64,000 nt of DNA from Leptodactylus fallax. Taxonomy: Eukaryota; Chordata; Amphibia; Anura; Leptodactylidae. Position 1 is the stretch's first letter. The number at the start of each line of letters is the position of its first letter. This document shows, piece by piece, positions 47,027-56,931 of this stretch. The stretch covers positions 496,001 through 560,000 of the forward strand of contig CAMRHE010000206.1 in the NCBI GenBank assembly GCA_947044405.1, in the 5' to 3' direction. The notes beneath the pieces are model-generated. The model had not been told where the DNA came from, did not search any database, and was given only the letters and a program-made list of their open reading frames with translations. Both the position numbers and the translations under genes were made by a program.

Positions 47027-48001
47027 TGTGAACCGAGAGCAAGGCAGGTGGTTTGGACTCCGCAACCAGAAATGAACGCACACGCGGTAGTTCAAGAAAA
47101 AAAATATATATTTACTATAAGTTAATAAAGGCTAGTTAAAGGTAAAATGACAGGGCTAAAGACAAGCAAAATATACAATATAGCATGAACAATTTCAAGG
47201 CAAATTCTGCAATGGTTTCTACTTTTACTCTGTCCACTTCTGCAGTATGGACACTGAATGAACAATATACTCAAAACTATCCCTAACTGACCCTGACTTC
47301 ACATTTGGGTGCACCCCCTTTTCCCCAGTGGTCCAGGTGGACCGCTTACAGTCCGTAGAAGCGCGCGGTGGGGCCCAAAGTCGGTCCTTTCTTTTATAGT
47401 GAAGCGTCCTCTCCTCACGGTTATCAGGATCTTGGGAGAAATGAAGTCCTCTTTAACAGGGAAACCCAATGAATGCAATGTAATCCAACAGCAGATTCTA
47501 CTCAGCACACTGACAGTCCTGCCGAATCCATACACTGAGCTGGGATGTAAGCCGGGGTTTAGCAGGTGCTGTCCAGTACATCAACAGCACTGCGAGTCTC
47601 TATCTGTGGTATCCATATACACAGTCACAATGTCAGTCTCACTGATCAGCCACTGAGCACAGTTCCTTTCACGTGGACTCACTAGTCCTGTTGTCTCTTT
47701 ACACTCTGTTTGTCTCTGGACCAAGATACAGCTTAGCTGTACAGAAAAATCTCCACACCAGTTCAATACAACACTTGCTAAGATGGCTGCTGCTCTCTCT
47801 CTCGTCACTTCCTGCTTCTCTGCTCACACTCTGTCTGCAGAACAGGCAAGCTGACATAAAAGGGGGGGGGGGTCTCACTCCAGCATCATGTCACAATTAC
47901 AATGGCTGCTGTCTTAAAGGAACAGAATCACAGAAATACATTCAACATTAACAGTTTATACAGACAAATGAAGCTTAAGACAACATTGGCTGTCTCTTAC
48001 A
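47027..48001 (-). repeat. 3' LTR of the Ty3/gypsy element
   Basis: 975 bp, with TG and CA ends on the + strand as read. Open frames of 75-115 codons here also occur with identical translations in the other LTR; they are LTR sequence, not genes. Confidence 0.95.
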
Positions 48002-48002
48002 T

Positions 48003-48017
48003 ATTCCCCCCCACTTT
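48003..48017 (-). other. Polypurine tract of the retrotransposon
   Basis: On the minus strand AAAGTGGGGGGGAAT lies directly before the 3' LTR. This is the expected place and composition for the primer of plus-strand DNA synthesis. Confidence 0.85.
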
Positions 48018-51000
48018 AAGATTGGCAGTCCCTGCCTATGACTGTATATCCAGAGGGTTGTACTTTTATGCACAGGGTGGTAGTATACCGATGTATGGCA
48101 GGCCAAACAAACTCATCCTGCGCATACCGAACAGGGGGAATACCAGCATTTGGCCTAGTGGTCCGTCTGAGGACCGGTGGTATATTATGGGGTGCTGCAG
48201 CTATGGGCTGAGAAGGACCAGCGGATTCCGCACCAGAGGGGGCACAGGCCGGAGATACAGTAGTCACAGGTGGAACATCCCCAGGAGCAGGGATCGGCCA
48301 ACAATCATCCTCCTCGTCGGAGGCCCATTCCGCACCTCCATTCTCTGACTGTGGGAGCTCATTCACATTGGCAGGCCCATCGTGATTTGTCCCTTCAGAA
48401 TGACACAGGCGCAACATATTTCGGTGAAGTACTCGAACACAATCAGTTCCTTCTTTCTGGACCTGGTACACTGGCCCATTCGCATACTTGCGGCCAACAA
48501 CACGATACGGCAAAGCCTCCCATCTGCTTTCCAATTTCCCTTGGGGTTTCTTGACACGAACTAGCACCAGGTCGCCTGGTTGCAATGGTGCTTCTTGCAC
48601 TGGGGTCTTATCAGGATGGGGATGTTCTTGCAGGCGCTGCCGCACCAATCGATGGATCGTCTCAAGTCTCTGCCGATGCGCCCGCACCCAAGAGGTTGGA
48701 TCCCTCGGAGGGAACCCATCCACATCATTCAACTGTAATTCTCCTATACTTCGCCCAGACCGCCCAAAGAGAAGTGTATAAGGAGAGTACCCCGTTGTAG
48801 AATGGACCTGATTGTTATAGGCCCACACCATTTCAGACAAGAACTGAGGCCACTGTAACTTCTTGTCTTCCTCCAGAGTCCGCAGCATCTGTAGCAGAGT
48901 TCTGTTGAATCTTTCACAGGCCCCATTTCCCTGAGGGTGGTATGGAGTCGTGTGCGACTTCTTTATCCCGTAGATACGTTGAACTTCTTTCATTATGTGT
49001 CCCTCAAAGCAGGCGCCCTGGTCGGAGTGGATGCGTTGGGGGCACCCATATACTCGAATGAAATCTTGGCACAGAGCACGAGCTGCTGACTCAGCTGTCT
49101 GGTCCTTGGTGGCGGTTACCACCGCAAATTTGGTGAAGTGATCCACCATTACGAGGCAATACTGGTGTCCGCTATTGGATGGGCCCACCATTAGATAGTC
49201 TATCATGACGATTTCTAAAGGTTCCTGGGTCACGATGGTTTGTAGGGGAGCTCTCTGTTCTATTGCCTTATGGATCTCACAAGTTCGACAGCTGCGGCAT
49301 ACTTCTTCGACCATTTGACGAAGACCAGGGCAGTAAATCAGTCGCTGTAACCAACGAAAGGTCTTCTCATGACCAAAATGTCCATTCTTATTATGAGCCT
49401 CAACTGCCAACGAGCGAGCCAGTTCACTAGGCACCACAATTTGGTATCGAATGTCGATCTCAGAAGGTAAATAGACCTTTCGGCATAGCACTCCATTTTT
49501 CATCTCCAACTTTTCCCACTGACTCAAAACAGATAATATCTCACGTGTCAGTCGTTCTCTTTCCTCTCTACAGGGCTTCTGGCCTTTCTCAACACACTTG
49601 ATCATCTGCGCCAGCCCCTCATGGGTCTGTTGTATCTGTGCCCATTCCTGTCGTGAGGGACCAAAGAAAGGAGCCATTTCAGTCCCCTCCATCTCAAACT
49701 GATTAGTGGCGATCAAGGCCTGTGAAAATCTGCTGAAATCGGGCACCTCCACATGCTCCAACTCATGATCCACGTCTTCTGTGGGGGTCTGGGCAGTTAC
49801 CCTAGAAAGTCCGTCAGCATTCTGGTTCTCTGTCTTGGACCGATACTTAATGCGGTAATTGAATGTAGACATTCGGGCTATCCACCTCTGCTCTAACGCC
49901 CCGAGCTTGGCATTTTCCAGGTGAGCTAGTGGGTTGTTGTCAGTCAGTACTAAAACTTCAGCACCGGTCAAATATTCAGAGAATTTCTCGGTCATGGCCC
50001 ATACCAGTGCCAACAGCTCCAATTTAAATGAACTATAATTCTCGGGGTTTCTTTCAGAATCTCTCAAAGACCGGCTGCCGTACGCTATGACCCTCTCCTG
50101 GCCATCCTGAAGCTGGGAAAGCACTGCTCCAAGACCATACAGGCTTGCATCTGTATATAGCTGGAACGGCAAGTGGTAATCAGCATATGCCAAGATTGGG
50201 GCTGTTGTCAGTGCATCCTTCAATGCCTGGAAGGCTTGTTCCTGTTCAGGTCCCCACTTCACGGACCGGTTCTTTGGACCACCGGATGTGCCTCGTAGGA
50301 GAGCATTAAGTGGTGCTGCTACCTTGGCGAAATCCTTAATAAACCATCGATAGTAACCGGCTACTCCAAGGAACGCCCTCACTTCTCGCAGGGTAGTCGG
50401 TATCGGCCAATCTTGAACAGCCGCTATCTTGTCTCTTGATGGTCTCACCCCTTCTCCTGATACGCGGTGACCCAAGTAATCAATTTCAGATTGGAACAAC
50501 CGACATTTACTGGGTTTCAATTTGAGCCCATGTTCCCGCAATCTTCGAAATACTTGCCCCAACTGGTGGAGATGGTCTTCAAAGGTCGCAGAATACACTA
50601 TAATGTCATCCAAGTAGATGAGAGTGAACTCAAAGTTGAAGTCACCGAGACATTTCTCCATCAACCGCTGAAACGTTCCGGGTGCATTTGTCAACCCGAA
50701 GGGCATCCGGTTAAATTCGTATAGTCCCATGGGCAAGATGAATGCCGTCTTCTCCTTGTCTTTTGTGGCCATCGGCACCTGCCAATACCCACTAGCCAGA
50801 TCTAGTGAGGAGAAGTACCGGGCTCTCCCTAGCGCTGAGAGGGACTCCTCAATCCGTGGCAAGGGGTAGGAATCTCGTACGGTGCAAGCGTTTAACTTCC
50901 GATAGTCTACGCAAAATCGGATGGACCCATCTTTTTTTCTTACTAACACCACAGGAGCCGCCCAGGGACTCTGGCTTTCTTGGATGATCCCACCCTGTAG

Positions 51001-52104
51001 CATCTTAGCTAACAGTTCTTTCACTTCCTGATACAACTGTGGAGGAATTTGTCGGTAGCGCTCTCTAATTGGAGGGGTGTCTCCTGTGGGAATCTCATGG
51101 TAGATCCCTGTGGTACATCCAAAATCTTCAGCATACCGTGCAAAGGTGGCTTGGTTCTCCCACAACAGCTCATCTACCTTCTGCACCCATTCCAGAGAAC
51201 ATGAACTTACATCCATCTTCATCTGTTCTCGAATTGCACAGCCATTCCATTCAGAGGTGGGTTCCTCATCTTCTCCCATGGACACAGTTACGGTCCACTC
51301 ATCCCTTTCAGTCGGCTTCAGCTGCATTGGAGTTACTTTCCTTACTTCCTCCGGAGTCACATAGATGTTAGCCAGCAGCCTCCCTGGGGTCAGGTCCACA
51401 CTCTGGTCCTGAGTGTTTACACATCGAAGTGGTACTCTTCCATTGCGAACTATTGCCAAGGAACGGGCCACTAGCGGATCAACACCTCCTTCGGCTGCCT
51501 GCAGTGGTTCTACCAACACAGCTATGCCCTCTAGTTTCCGACAGGTGCCTACGGGCATGGACACTATTGTCTCCCGACTGGGTGGCAGTGTAACTTTTGT
51601 ATGCAAAGGAACTGAAATTCGAGCCAGAGGACGCTGTGCATCTGAACTTTTCTGTAAGCCACATGTCCGGATCAGCCGCTGGAAAGCTGTTTGAGTAGGC
51701 CGATGGGTGGTGGTTTCTTTCCAATAACCGTGACCTTTCTTTTCAAAGAGGATCTGATCTAATTCTTTTAACACATTCATCCCCAAAATGACAGGGACCT
51801 TTACTTCATGTGACTCCTGTACCACCACAATGCCTTTCCTACCTAGATCTTGGCCACATACCCGGACATTCATCCAGGCCACTCCCACGACCGGAACTGG
51901 TAACTGGTTAGCTGCGACCACTCGTACGAATGTATGGGGATCATATTTCACATGTTGCCGGAAGTACCGTTCATAACAGTCTCTACTCAAGGTCGTTACT
52001 TGGGAACCCGTGTCAATCATCCCGGTAACCGGAATACCCTCCATTTCCACCTGTATGACAGGACTTGCAGCGATCAGGTCATCATCAGGGCATTCCCCCC
52101 ACAT
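48016..52104 (-). CDS. pol: Pol polyprotein of the Ty3/gypsy element
   Basis: 1362 residues without a stop, counted from the first methionine; the frame is open further upstream to the gag overlap. Protease: DTGS at 31-34. Reverse transcriptase: catalytic box YLDD at 497-500, preceded by the typical SPWAAPVVLVRKKDGS and FSSLDLASGYWQ stretches. RNase H: TDAS at 651-654 and a TDNNPL segment. Integrase: HHCC zinc-binding region, then D969, D1028 and E1064 in the D-D35-E arrangement. The C-terminus has a GPY-like module and a Pro/Ala-rich tail, and its last codons overlap the polypurine tract. All catalytic residues I can check are present. It is most likely made as Gag-Pol by -1 frameshifting. 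Confidence 0.95.
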   Translation of the reverse strand: MWGECPDDDLIAASPVIQVEMEGIPVTGMIDTGSQVTTLSRDCYERYFRQHVKYDPHTFVRVVAANQLPVPVVGVAWMNVRVCGQDLGRKGIVVVQESHEVKVPVILGMNVLKELDQILFEKKGHGYWKETTTHRPTQTAFQRLIRTCGLQKSSDAQRPLARISVPLHTKVTLPPSRETIVSMPVGTCRKLEGIAVLVEPLQAAEGGVDPLVARSLAIVRNGRVPLRCVNTQDQSVDLTPGRLLANIYVTPEEVRKVTPMQLKPTERDEWTVTVSMGEDEEPTSEWNGCAIREQMKMDVSSCSLEWVQKVDELLWENQATFARYAEDFGCTTGIYHEIPTGDTPPIRERYRQIPPQLYQEVKELLAKMLQGGIIQESQSPWAAPVVLVRKKDGSIRFCVDYRKLNACTVRDSYPLPRIEESLSALGRARYFSSLDLASGYWQVPMATKDKEKTAFILPMGLYEFNRMPFGLTNAPGTFQRLMEKCLGDFNFEFTLIYLDDIIVYSATFEDHLHQLGQVFRRLREHGLKLKPSKCRLFQSEIDYLGHRVSGEGVRPSRDKIAAVQDWPIPTTLREVRAFLGVAGYYRWFIKDFAKVAAPLNALLRGTSGGPKNRSVKWGPEQEQAFQALKDALTTAPILAYADYHLPFQLYTDASLYGLGAVLSQLQDGQERVIAYGSRSLRDSERNPENYSSFKLELLALVWAMTEKFSEYLTGAEVLVLTDNNPLAHLENAKLGALEQRWIARMSTFNYRIKYRSKTENQNADGLSRVTAQTPTEDVDHELEHVEVPDFSRFSQALIATNQFEMEGTEMAPFFGPSRQEWAQIQQTHEGLAQMIKCVEKGQKPCREERERLTREILSVLSQWEKLEMKNGVLCRKVYLPSEIDIRYQIVVPSELARSLAVEAHNKNGHFGHEKTFRWLQRLIYCPGLRQMVEEVCRSCRTCEIHKAIEQRAPLQTIVTQEPLEIVMIDYLMVGPSNSGHQYCLVMVDHFTKFAVVTATKDQTAESAARALCQDFIRVYGCPQRIHSDQGACFEGHIMKEVQRIYGIKKSHTTPYHPQGNGACERFNRTLLQMLRTLEEDKKLQWPQFLSEMVWAYNNQVHSTTGYSPYTLLFGRSGRSIGELQLNDVDGFPPRDPTSWVRAHRQRLETIHRLVRQRLQEHPHPDKTPVQEAPLQPGDLVLVRVKKPQGKLESRWEALPYRVVGRKYANGPVYQVQKEGTDCVRVLHRNMLRLCHSEGTNHDGPANVNELPQSENGGAEWASDEEDDCWPIPAPGDVPPVTTVSPACAPSGAESAGPSQPIAAAPHNIPPVLRRTTRPNAGIPPVRYAQDEFVWPAIHRYTTTLCIKVQPSGYTVIGRDCQS

Positions 52105-52154
52105 AGTCTCCTTGTCAGTCTCCCCTACTACACGCCCTTCAGCAGCAGGGGACT

Positions 52155-52164
52155 TCAGTTTAAC
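52155..52164 (-). promoter_or_regulatory. Candidate -1 ribosomal frameshift site GTTAAAC before the gag stop
   Basis: On the minus strand GTTAAAC (52158-52164) is read G-TTA-AAC in the gag frame and is followed at once by the gag stop TGA. Slipping back one base gives GTT-AAA-CTG, which continues in the open pol frame. GUUAAAC is a known functional -1 slippery heptamer in equine arteritis virus (established knowledge). No structure prediction was made for the downstream RNA. Confidence 0.65.
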
Positions 52165-53180
52165 GGCGGTCTCTCATAAGTTTGTCGCTGCTCTGGACAT
52201 CTAGCAGCAACGTGGCCCATCCGTCCACACTCCCAGCAGCGTATCCCCCGTCGTTCTGGCCATCTGTTTGGGCCCCTTCGGTAAGCCCCTTCGATTTCTC
52301 CTGAGCACTGCACTAAATGATTTGGACCCCTTCGGTAGGTCCTATCCTCACCCCTCCAGCGGGGTGGTGGGTGATTCTGACTTGCTGGGTGTGGATGGCT
52401 CACCCTTTCATCTCCAGTCTTCTGGAAGTCTGCAATTTTCATAGACTGCTCATCACAACGAGTGTGCAAGTGTTCCATTTGTTCTTGCAGTTTCTGCATT
52501 ACTGTGAGAATTTCTTTAACCGTCCCTTTTTCTACTGTCTCTGAGCCAGAACTAGCCCCCTGTGACAAAGTAACTCCAACTGCGGTCTGCGGCCTCGGGA
52601 CCATACTATTGGCACGGGAGATGGCCTCTACCTGTACATCATGGAATTTAGCATCAGTCTCTCGTCGTATAAAATCCTGCATAGTCACAGTTAAACTGCC
52701 GTCACGTATCCCCAGGACAAACTGGTCACGGAGAGTCCGATCAGGGTTACAGAAGGCTGGCGAGCCCCCTCTTTCCTTCCTTTGAATATCTCGGAGCAGT
52801 TCTTGTAGGGCATTTGCATATTGGGGAAGGCTTTCATTCTCCTGTTGTACCCTCTGGAAGAACCGAGCCTGCAGAGACCCCAGCAATGCAGTTTCTCCAT
52901 AGATGGTTTCTAGAATCTGGACTACTTGCTCAAATGTCTGCCTTTGTTCAAATGGCCTCAGTATCACCGTGGTCTTAGCATCCCCTTGTAATGTCAATAT
53001 TGCTAGCTCTACTAGTACTTCTGGTGCGGTCTGGTACATTCGCTGTATCATTCGTATCTGTTCCACCCACATACTCACTGACATATTATTGCCATCAAAT
53101 TTAGTTAACTGACTCATTATAGCCCCTGCTGGCATTCTTCCTCCAGCACCATTCTCCCGAACGGGTGCGTCACCGTCCAT
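52155..53180 (-). CDS. gag: Gag protein of the Ty3/gypsy element
   Basis: 341 residues from MDGDAPV (ATG at 53178-53180), the first ATG downstream of the LTR. The frame is open upstream into the LTR, but that start (53282) would lie in LTR sequence. The central part is a helical capsid-like region with FDGNN near the start and a RFFQRVQQENESLPQYA segment typical of gypsy Gag. The C-terminus has one CCHC zinc knuckle, CWECGRMGHVAARC, at about 315-328, for nucleic-acid binding. It ends ERPPLN at TGA (52155-52157). It packages the element RNA into virus-like particles in this family. Confidence 0.93.
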   Translation of the reverse strand: MDGDAPVRENGAGGRMPAGAIMSQLTKFDGNNMSVSMWVEQIRMIQRMYQTAPEVLVELAILTLQGDAKTTVILRPFEQRQTFEQVVQILETIYGETALLGSLQARFFQRVQQENESLPQYANALQELLRDIQRKERGGSPAFCNPDRTLRDQFVLGIRDGSLTVTMQDFIRRETDAKFHDVQVEAISRANSMVPRPQTAVGVTLSQGASSGSETVEKGTVKEILTVMQKLQEQMEHLHTRCDEQSMKIADFQKTGDERVSHPHPASQNHPPPRWRGEDRTYRRGPNHLVQCSGEIEGAYRRGPNRWPERRGIRCWECGRMGHVAARCPEQRQTYERPPLN

Positions 53181-53190
53181 TCTGGTAAGC

Positions 53191-53213
53191 GGATCCTGCC
53201 GACTACGCCAATT
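53191..53213 (-). other. Candidate primer binding site next to the 5' LTR
   Basis: Directly downstream of the 5' LTR on the minus strand is AATTGGCGTAGTCGGCAGGA. TTGGCGTAGTCGG starts two bases after the LTR, where a tRNA 3' end normally pairs. I cannot assign the tRNA. Confidence 0.6.
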
Positions 53214-54189
53214 TGTGAACCGAGAGCAAGGCAGGTGGTTTGGACTCCGCAACCAGAAATGAACGCACACGCGGTAGTTCAAGAAAAAAATATATATTTA
53301 CTATAAGTTAATAAAGGCTAGTTAAAGGTAAAATGACAGGGCTAAAGACAAGCAAAATATACAATATAGCATGAACAATTTCAAGGCAAATTCTGCAATG
53401 GTTTCTACTTTTACTCTGTCCACTTCTGCAGTATGGACACTGAATGAACAATATACTCAAAACTATCCCTAACTGACCCTGACTTCACATTTGGGTGCAC
53501 CCCCTTTTCCCCAGTGGTCCAGGTGGACCGCTTACAGTCCGTAGAAGCGCGCGGTGGGGCCCAAAGTCGGTCCTTTCTTTTATAGTGAAGCGTCCTCTCC
53601 TCACGGTTATCAGGATCTTGGGAGAAATGAAGTCCTCTTTAACAGGGAAACCCAATGAATGCAATGTAATCCAACAGCAGATTCTACTCAGCACACTGAC
53701 AGTCCTGCCGAATCCATACACTGAGCTGGGATGTAAGCCGGGGTTTAGCAGGTGCTGTCCAGTACATCAACAGCACTGCGAGTCTCTATCTGTGGTATCC
53801 ATATACACAGTCACAATGTCAGTCTCACTGATCAGCCACTGAGCACAGTTCCTTTCACGTGGACTCACTAGTCCTGTTGTCTCTTTACACTCTGTTTGTC
53901 TCTGGACCAAGATACAGCTTAGCTGTACAGAAAAATCTCCACACCAGTTCAATACAACACTTGCTAAGATGGCTGCTGCTCTCTCTCTCGTCACTTCCTG
54001 CTTCTCTGCTCACACTCTGTCTGCAGAACAGGCAAGCTGACATAAAAGGGGGGGGGGGGGTCTCACTCCAGCATCATGTCACAATTACAATGGCTGCTGT
54101 CTTAAAGGAACAGAATCACAGAAATACATTCAACATTAACAGTTTATACAGACAAATGAAGCTTAAGACAACATTGGCTGTCTCTTACA
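53214..54189 (-). repeat. 5' LTR of the Ty3/gypsy element
   Basis: 976 bp. On the minus strand it carries a TATAAAAG box at 53577-53584, followed by GAAAGGACCG. This is a plausible core promoter for the element RNA. Near-identical to the 3' LTR. Confidence 0.95.
53577..53584 (-). promoter_or_regulatory. TATA box in the 5' LTR
   Basis: TATAAAAG on the minus strand, about 360 bp before the end of the 5' LTR. The identical box is in the 3' LTR (47391-47398). Confidence 0.65.
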
Positions 54190-54193
54190 TTAT

Positions 54194-56270
54194 CCAGGAT
54201 TCTCTTGATCAAACAAAAGAGCAGAACTTCTCAAGAGAGTGCCCTTCTCTCACTTGTCACAAAGCAACGTAACTGAATAAGCTGGGCTATGGTACTAGAC
54301 AAAGCCACAAGTTTATGTCCAAACTTAAAGTGTTCTCCAGGAATATCAGGTGTACTCACTGATCCTCAGAGCTCTGTTGTACAGTTCCAGTCCTCTTTCC
54401 CTCCCAATCCGAAACTCGCTGGGATGGAAGTGAAGAGACTTCCATGACTGGCCTCAGTGATTGCTGGTGAGGAAATGGTGATGTATATCAGATATACCGC
54501 TGAGGCCACTGAGAAGCCATTGGATGAGATTCACAGCTCCTGTGTCTCCAAATAGTTTCTGACTTGAGCAGTCATTCCAGTCAGTCTAAGAGGGAATGAC
54601 TAAATAAATAATTGTAGAATTATATATGTTGTTGTGCCGCTATAAAGAGAACCTTTCACCACCTCCACCAAGTCTCTTTCTTTGCATCCTTTAATAGGCA
54701 TTGCTTCACTGATTCTGGCACAGTTAGAATTTTTTCTCTAGCCCTAAGAAGTCAATGCAGTTAATTCTGATGTCTAATATGCTAATTTGGCTGTCTACTA
54801 TCAAATGGGTGGAGACAGGGGGATGTGATTATGAGCTCTGGATTGGACAGGGGCAGAGAGCCATATCTTTTAACTGGGTGGATTCAAAAAAATACCAAAT
54901 TGTTTAGGGGAAAAGCAGCATCAACTAATATATGCCATTTAGCATTTAGTACTTTATGACAGGTCCTATTTAAATACAATCATAAAGTATTGATCTCAGC
55001 CTGTACTGCTTAAAGAGGTCTTCCCATTTGGGCAAATGATGCCCTATCTACCTGCTCAGACCCCCATGGATCTGGAGAATGGGGGAGTTTTGACTCTGAA
55101 TTTAGCAATGGTTATGCTGTTGTCGGAGAGCAGGTACACAGTTCCATTCAATACAATGGAGTTCCAGAGACAGACAAACTACAGCACTCGGCTATCTTCA
55201 GCACTCTCATTGACATGAATTCAATGGTGACCTCTTTACAACCACAGCTCCATTCAGAACTAGGGACAAAATTCTCCCATTTTCTGGAGTGGGTCGATCT
55301 GCAAGTGATTCTGTGGACAGGACTAAACTTGCCCAGTTGGGAAGACCAAAAGTGTCAACAGATGAGGTGGCAGATTCCAATTTCACTCTGCCAAAAATGG
55401 CAATCTCATAATAATACAAAAACACCAAAACTTTTTTTTAAGGGCTATTTTGGTTTCTGTTAATAAGTTTATTCTTTTGCCTTGTTAAGGCTCCCTTAAG
55501 AAAAAAAAAAGTTTTGAGAAGAAAGAATAAGTTCTTACATTTGCCACAAACCATTAAGCAATTTTCTATTATAGATATTCAATTACGCCCTCATAAATTT
55601 TCAGATCGCTGTTTGTGCTCTTTGAATGGGAACATTGAAGTGACTGTTCTGGTGATGTATTTATTGCACAGGTACATGGCTATTAAGAAGAAAGAGGACC
55701 GATAACTAAAAGCTCGAGTTATGTACCTGTGTGAACATCACCTGACAATGACAGATTTACATCCTCAGAAAAAAACAATTAACTTTCCTTTAAAGCAAAT
55801 TATAAAACTATTCATAAATGAATAGTGCAGGTGAATATAAGAAACTTTGCAATATTTCTGATTTAAGACATATGTTTCCTTCTCCATTTATCAAGCTGAG
55901 TTATTTTTTTCTTATTAGTCTATGGAGAGGAAAGAGGGAGGGGGAAGCGGTTATAAAAAACATAAAGATAACTGCGGCTGCAACACTCTGCTACATTGTT
56001 AGAGGGGGAACTCTTCTATTGCTGCTATGTTTCAAGATAAGAGTCTATGACTGCACAGAATGATGCACTAAATCAAATAACGGCCTCCCCTTTCCCTCTC
56101 CATAGAGTTCTGTGTGAGGTTTGACTATGGAGACAGAATCTATGTAAACAATCTGAGTTAATATAAGGAGGGGGGAGGGCAAAAAGAAGGGCAGAAACAT
56201 TTTGTTTTCTCCTTCTACATTGATTGTCAGTCATCATTATCTGTATAATTCTTGCATGACATATACAGGT

Positions 56271-56277
<7 letters not shown>
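54194..56277. other. Intergenic DNA upstream of mucin gene 2
   Basis: Contains dispersed non-coding repeat-like stretches (54645-54980, 55010-55300, 55880-56180 with GTCTATGGAGAGGAAAGAG and CTCCATAGAGTT inverted patches). No gene evidence. Confidence 0.45.

Positions 56278-56320
<43 letters not shown>
56278..56320. repeat. (TA)n microsatellite
   Basis: About 20 TA units, responsible for a false Tyr/Ile frame. Confidence 0.95.
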
Positions 56321-56322
<2 letters not shown>

Positions 56323-56788
56323 ATACGGTATTTCGATGTAGAAGTCTTCTCTACAGAGGGTTATCTTATCCTAACAACTTAAGAGCTGAGTGTATCCATA
56401 CATATACTGGCGAACTATGCTACCTCTATCTCTGACTATTGAATATGACATTATTCTGACATTCAAATAAACTTGTTTTACGCTATTTTGTTGAGTTGTA
56501 TGGTTTGGTGATGTGGGATATTTTGCATGAAGGTAAGGTCAATTCTGTATTCAAAAGAAAAGTTATAAATATTCTTTATACCTTGATGCCCCAGGTTGAC
56601 AAGAGCTGATGCTTTTTAATAAAAAAAAAGAAGTTTTAATATGTCACCTAGAAATGGTGGATGAAGCAGGCCACTGGTGGATGAAGCAGTGAGAAAATGA
56701 GTAAGGTTACAGAAAGTAGAGTAACAGCTGATATTCTTGTCTCCACCCCTTACCTTGACTTCAGATGGATGTAAGCCAGTTTTCTTCT

Positions 56789-56795
56789 TATAAAG
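56789..56795 (+). promoter_or_regulatory. Candidate TATA box of mucin gene 2
   Basis: TATAAAG lies 76 bp before the start codon of gene 2. A transcription start about 30 bp downstream would leave a 5' untranslated region of roughly 50 nt. The position is reasonable, but there is no other proof. Confidence 0.4.
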
Positions 56796-56870
56796 CCTTA
56801 GCTTAAGTGCAGAAGGAGGGAGATTCCTATTCGGAAATCCCACAAGTATACACAGTAGGCTTTATCCACA

Positions 56871-56931
56871 ATGAAGTTTCAGATCGCATTATGGATATTC
56901 GTTATGGGAATCAACTTTCCATTAAATAAAG
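56871..56931 (+). CDS. Gel-forming mucin gene 2, exon 1 (start codon and signal peptide)
   Basis: ATG at 56871-56873, donor GTAAAT after 56931. The peptide MKFQIALWIFVMGINFPLNK has a lysine near the start and a hydrophobic core IALWIFVMGINF, as in a secretory signal peptide. The exon ends after one base of a codon, in the same phase needed by the next exon. It is called a mucin start because the exons at 59394 and 60225 join it in frame and give a D1 domain. Confidence 0.75.

Larger units (their letters stand above)
47027..54189 (-). mobile_element. Full-length Ty3/gypsy LTR retrotransposon, apparently very young
   Basis: 7163 bp from LTR to LTR, read on the minus strand, flanked by TTAT (47023-47026 and 54190-54193). 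Order in reading direction: 5' LTR (53214-54189), candidate primer site, gag, frameshift heptamer, pol (protease, RT, RNase H, integrase), polypurine tract, 3' LTR (47027-48001). Integrase lies after RNase H, the Ty3/gypsy order. There is no envelope gene and no chromodomain. The two LTRs appear to differ only in an A-run (8 versus 7) and a G-run (11 versus 13). Clade not determined. Confidence 0.95.

Noticed and set aside
47299..47808. Frames of 75-115 codons that recur exactly at 53485-53994
   Set aside because: They lie in the two LTRs and repeat only because the LTRs are identical; no domain is present.
50467..51694. Several + strand frames of 60-100 codons
   Set aside because: Antisense to the intact pol gene.
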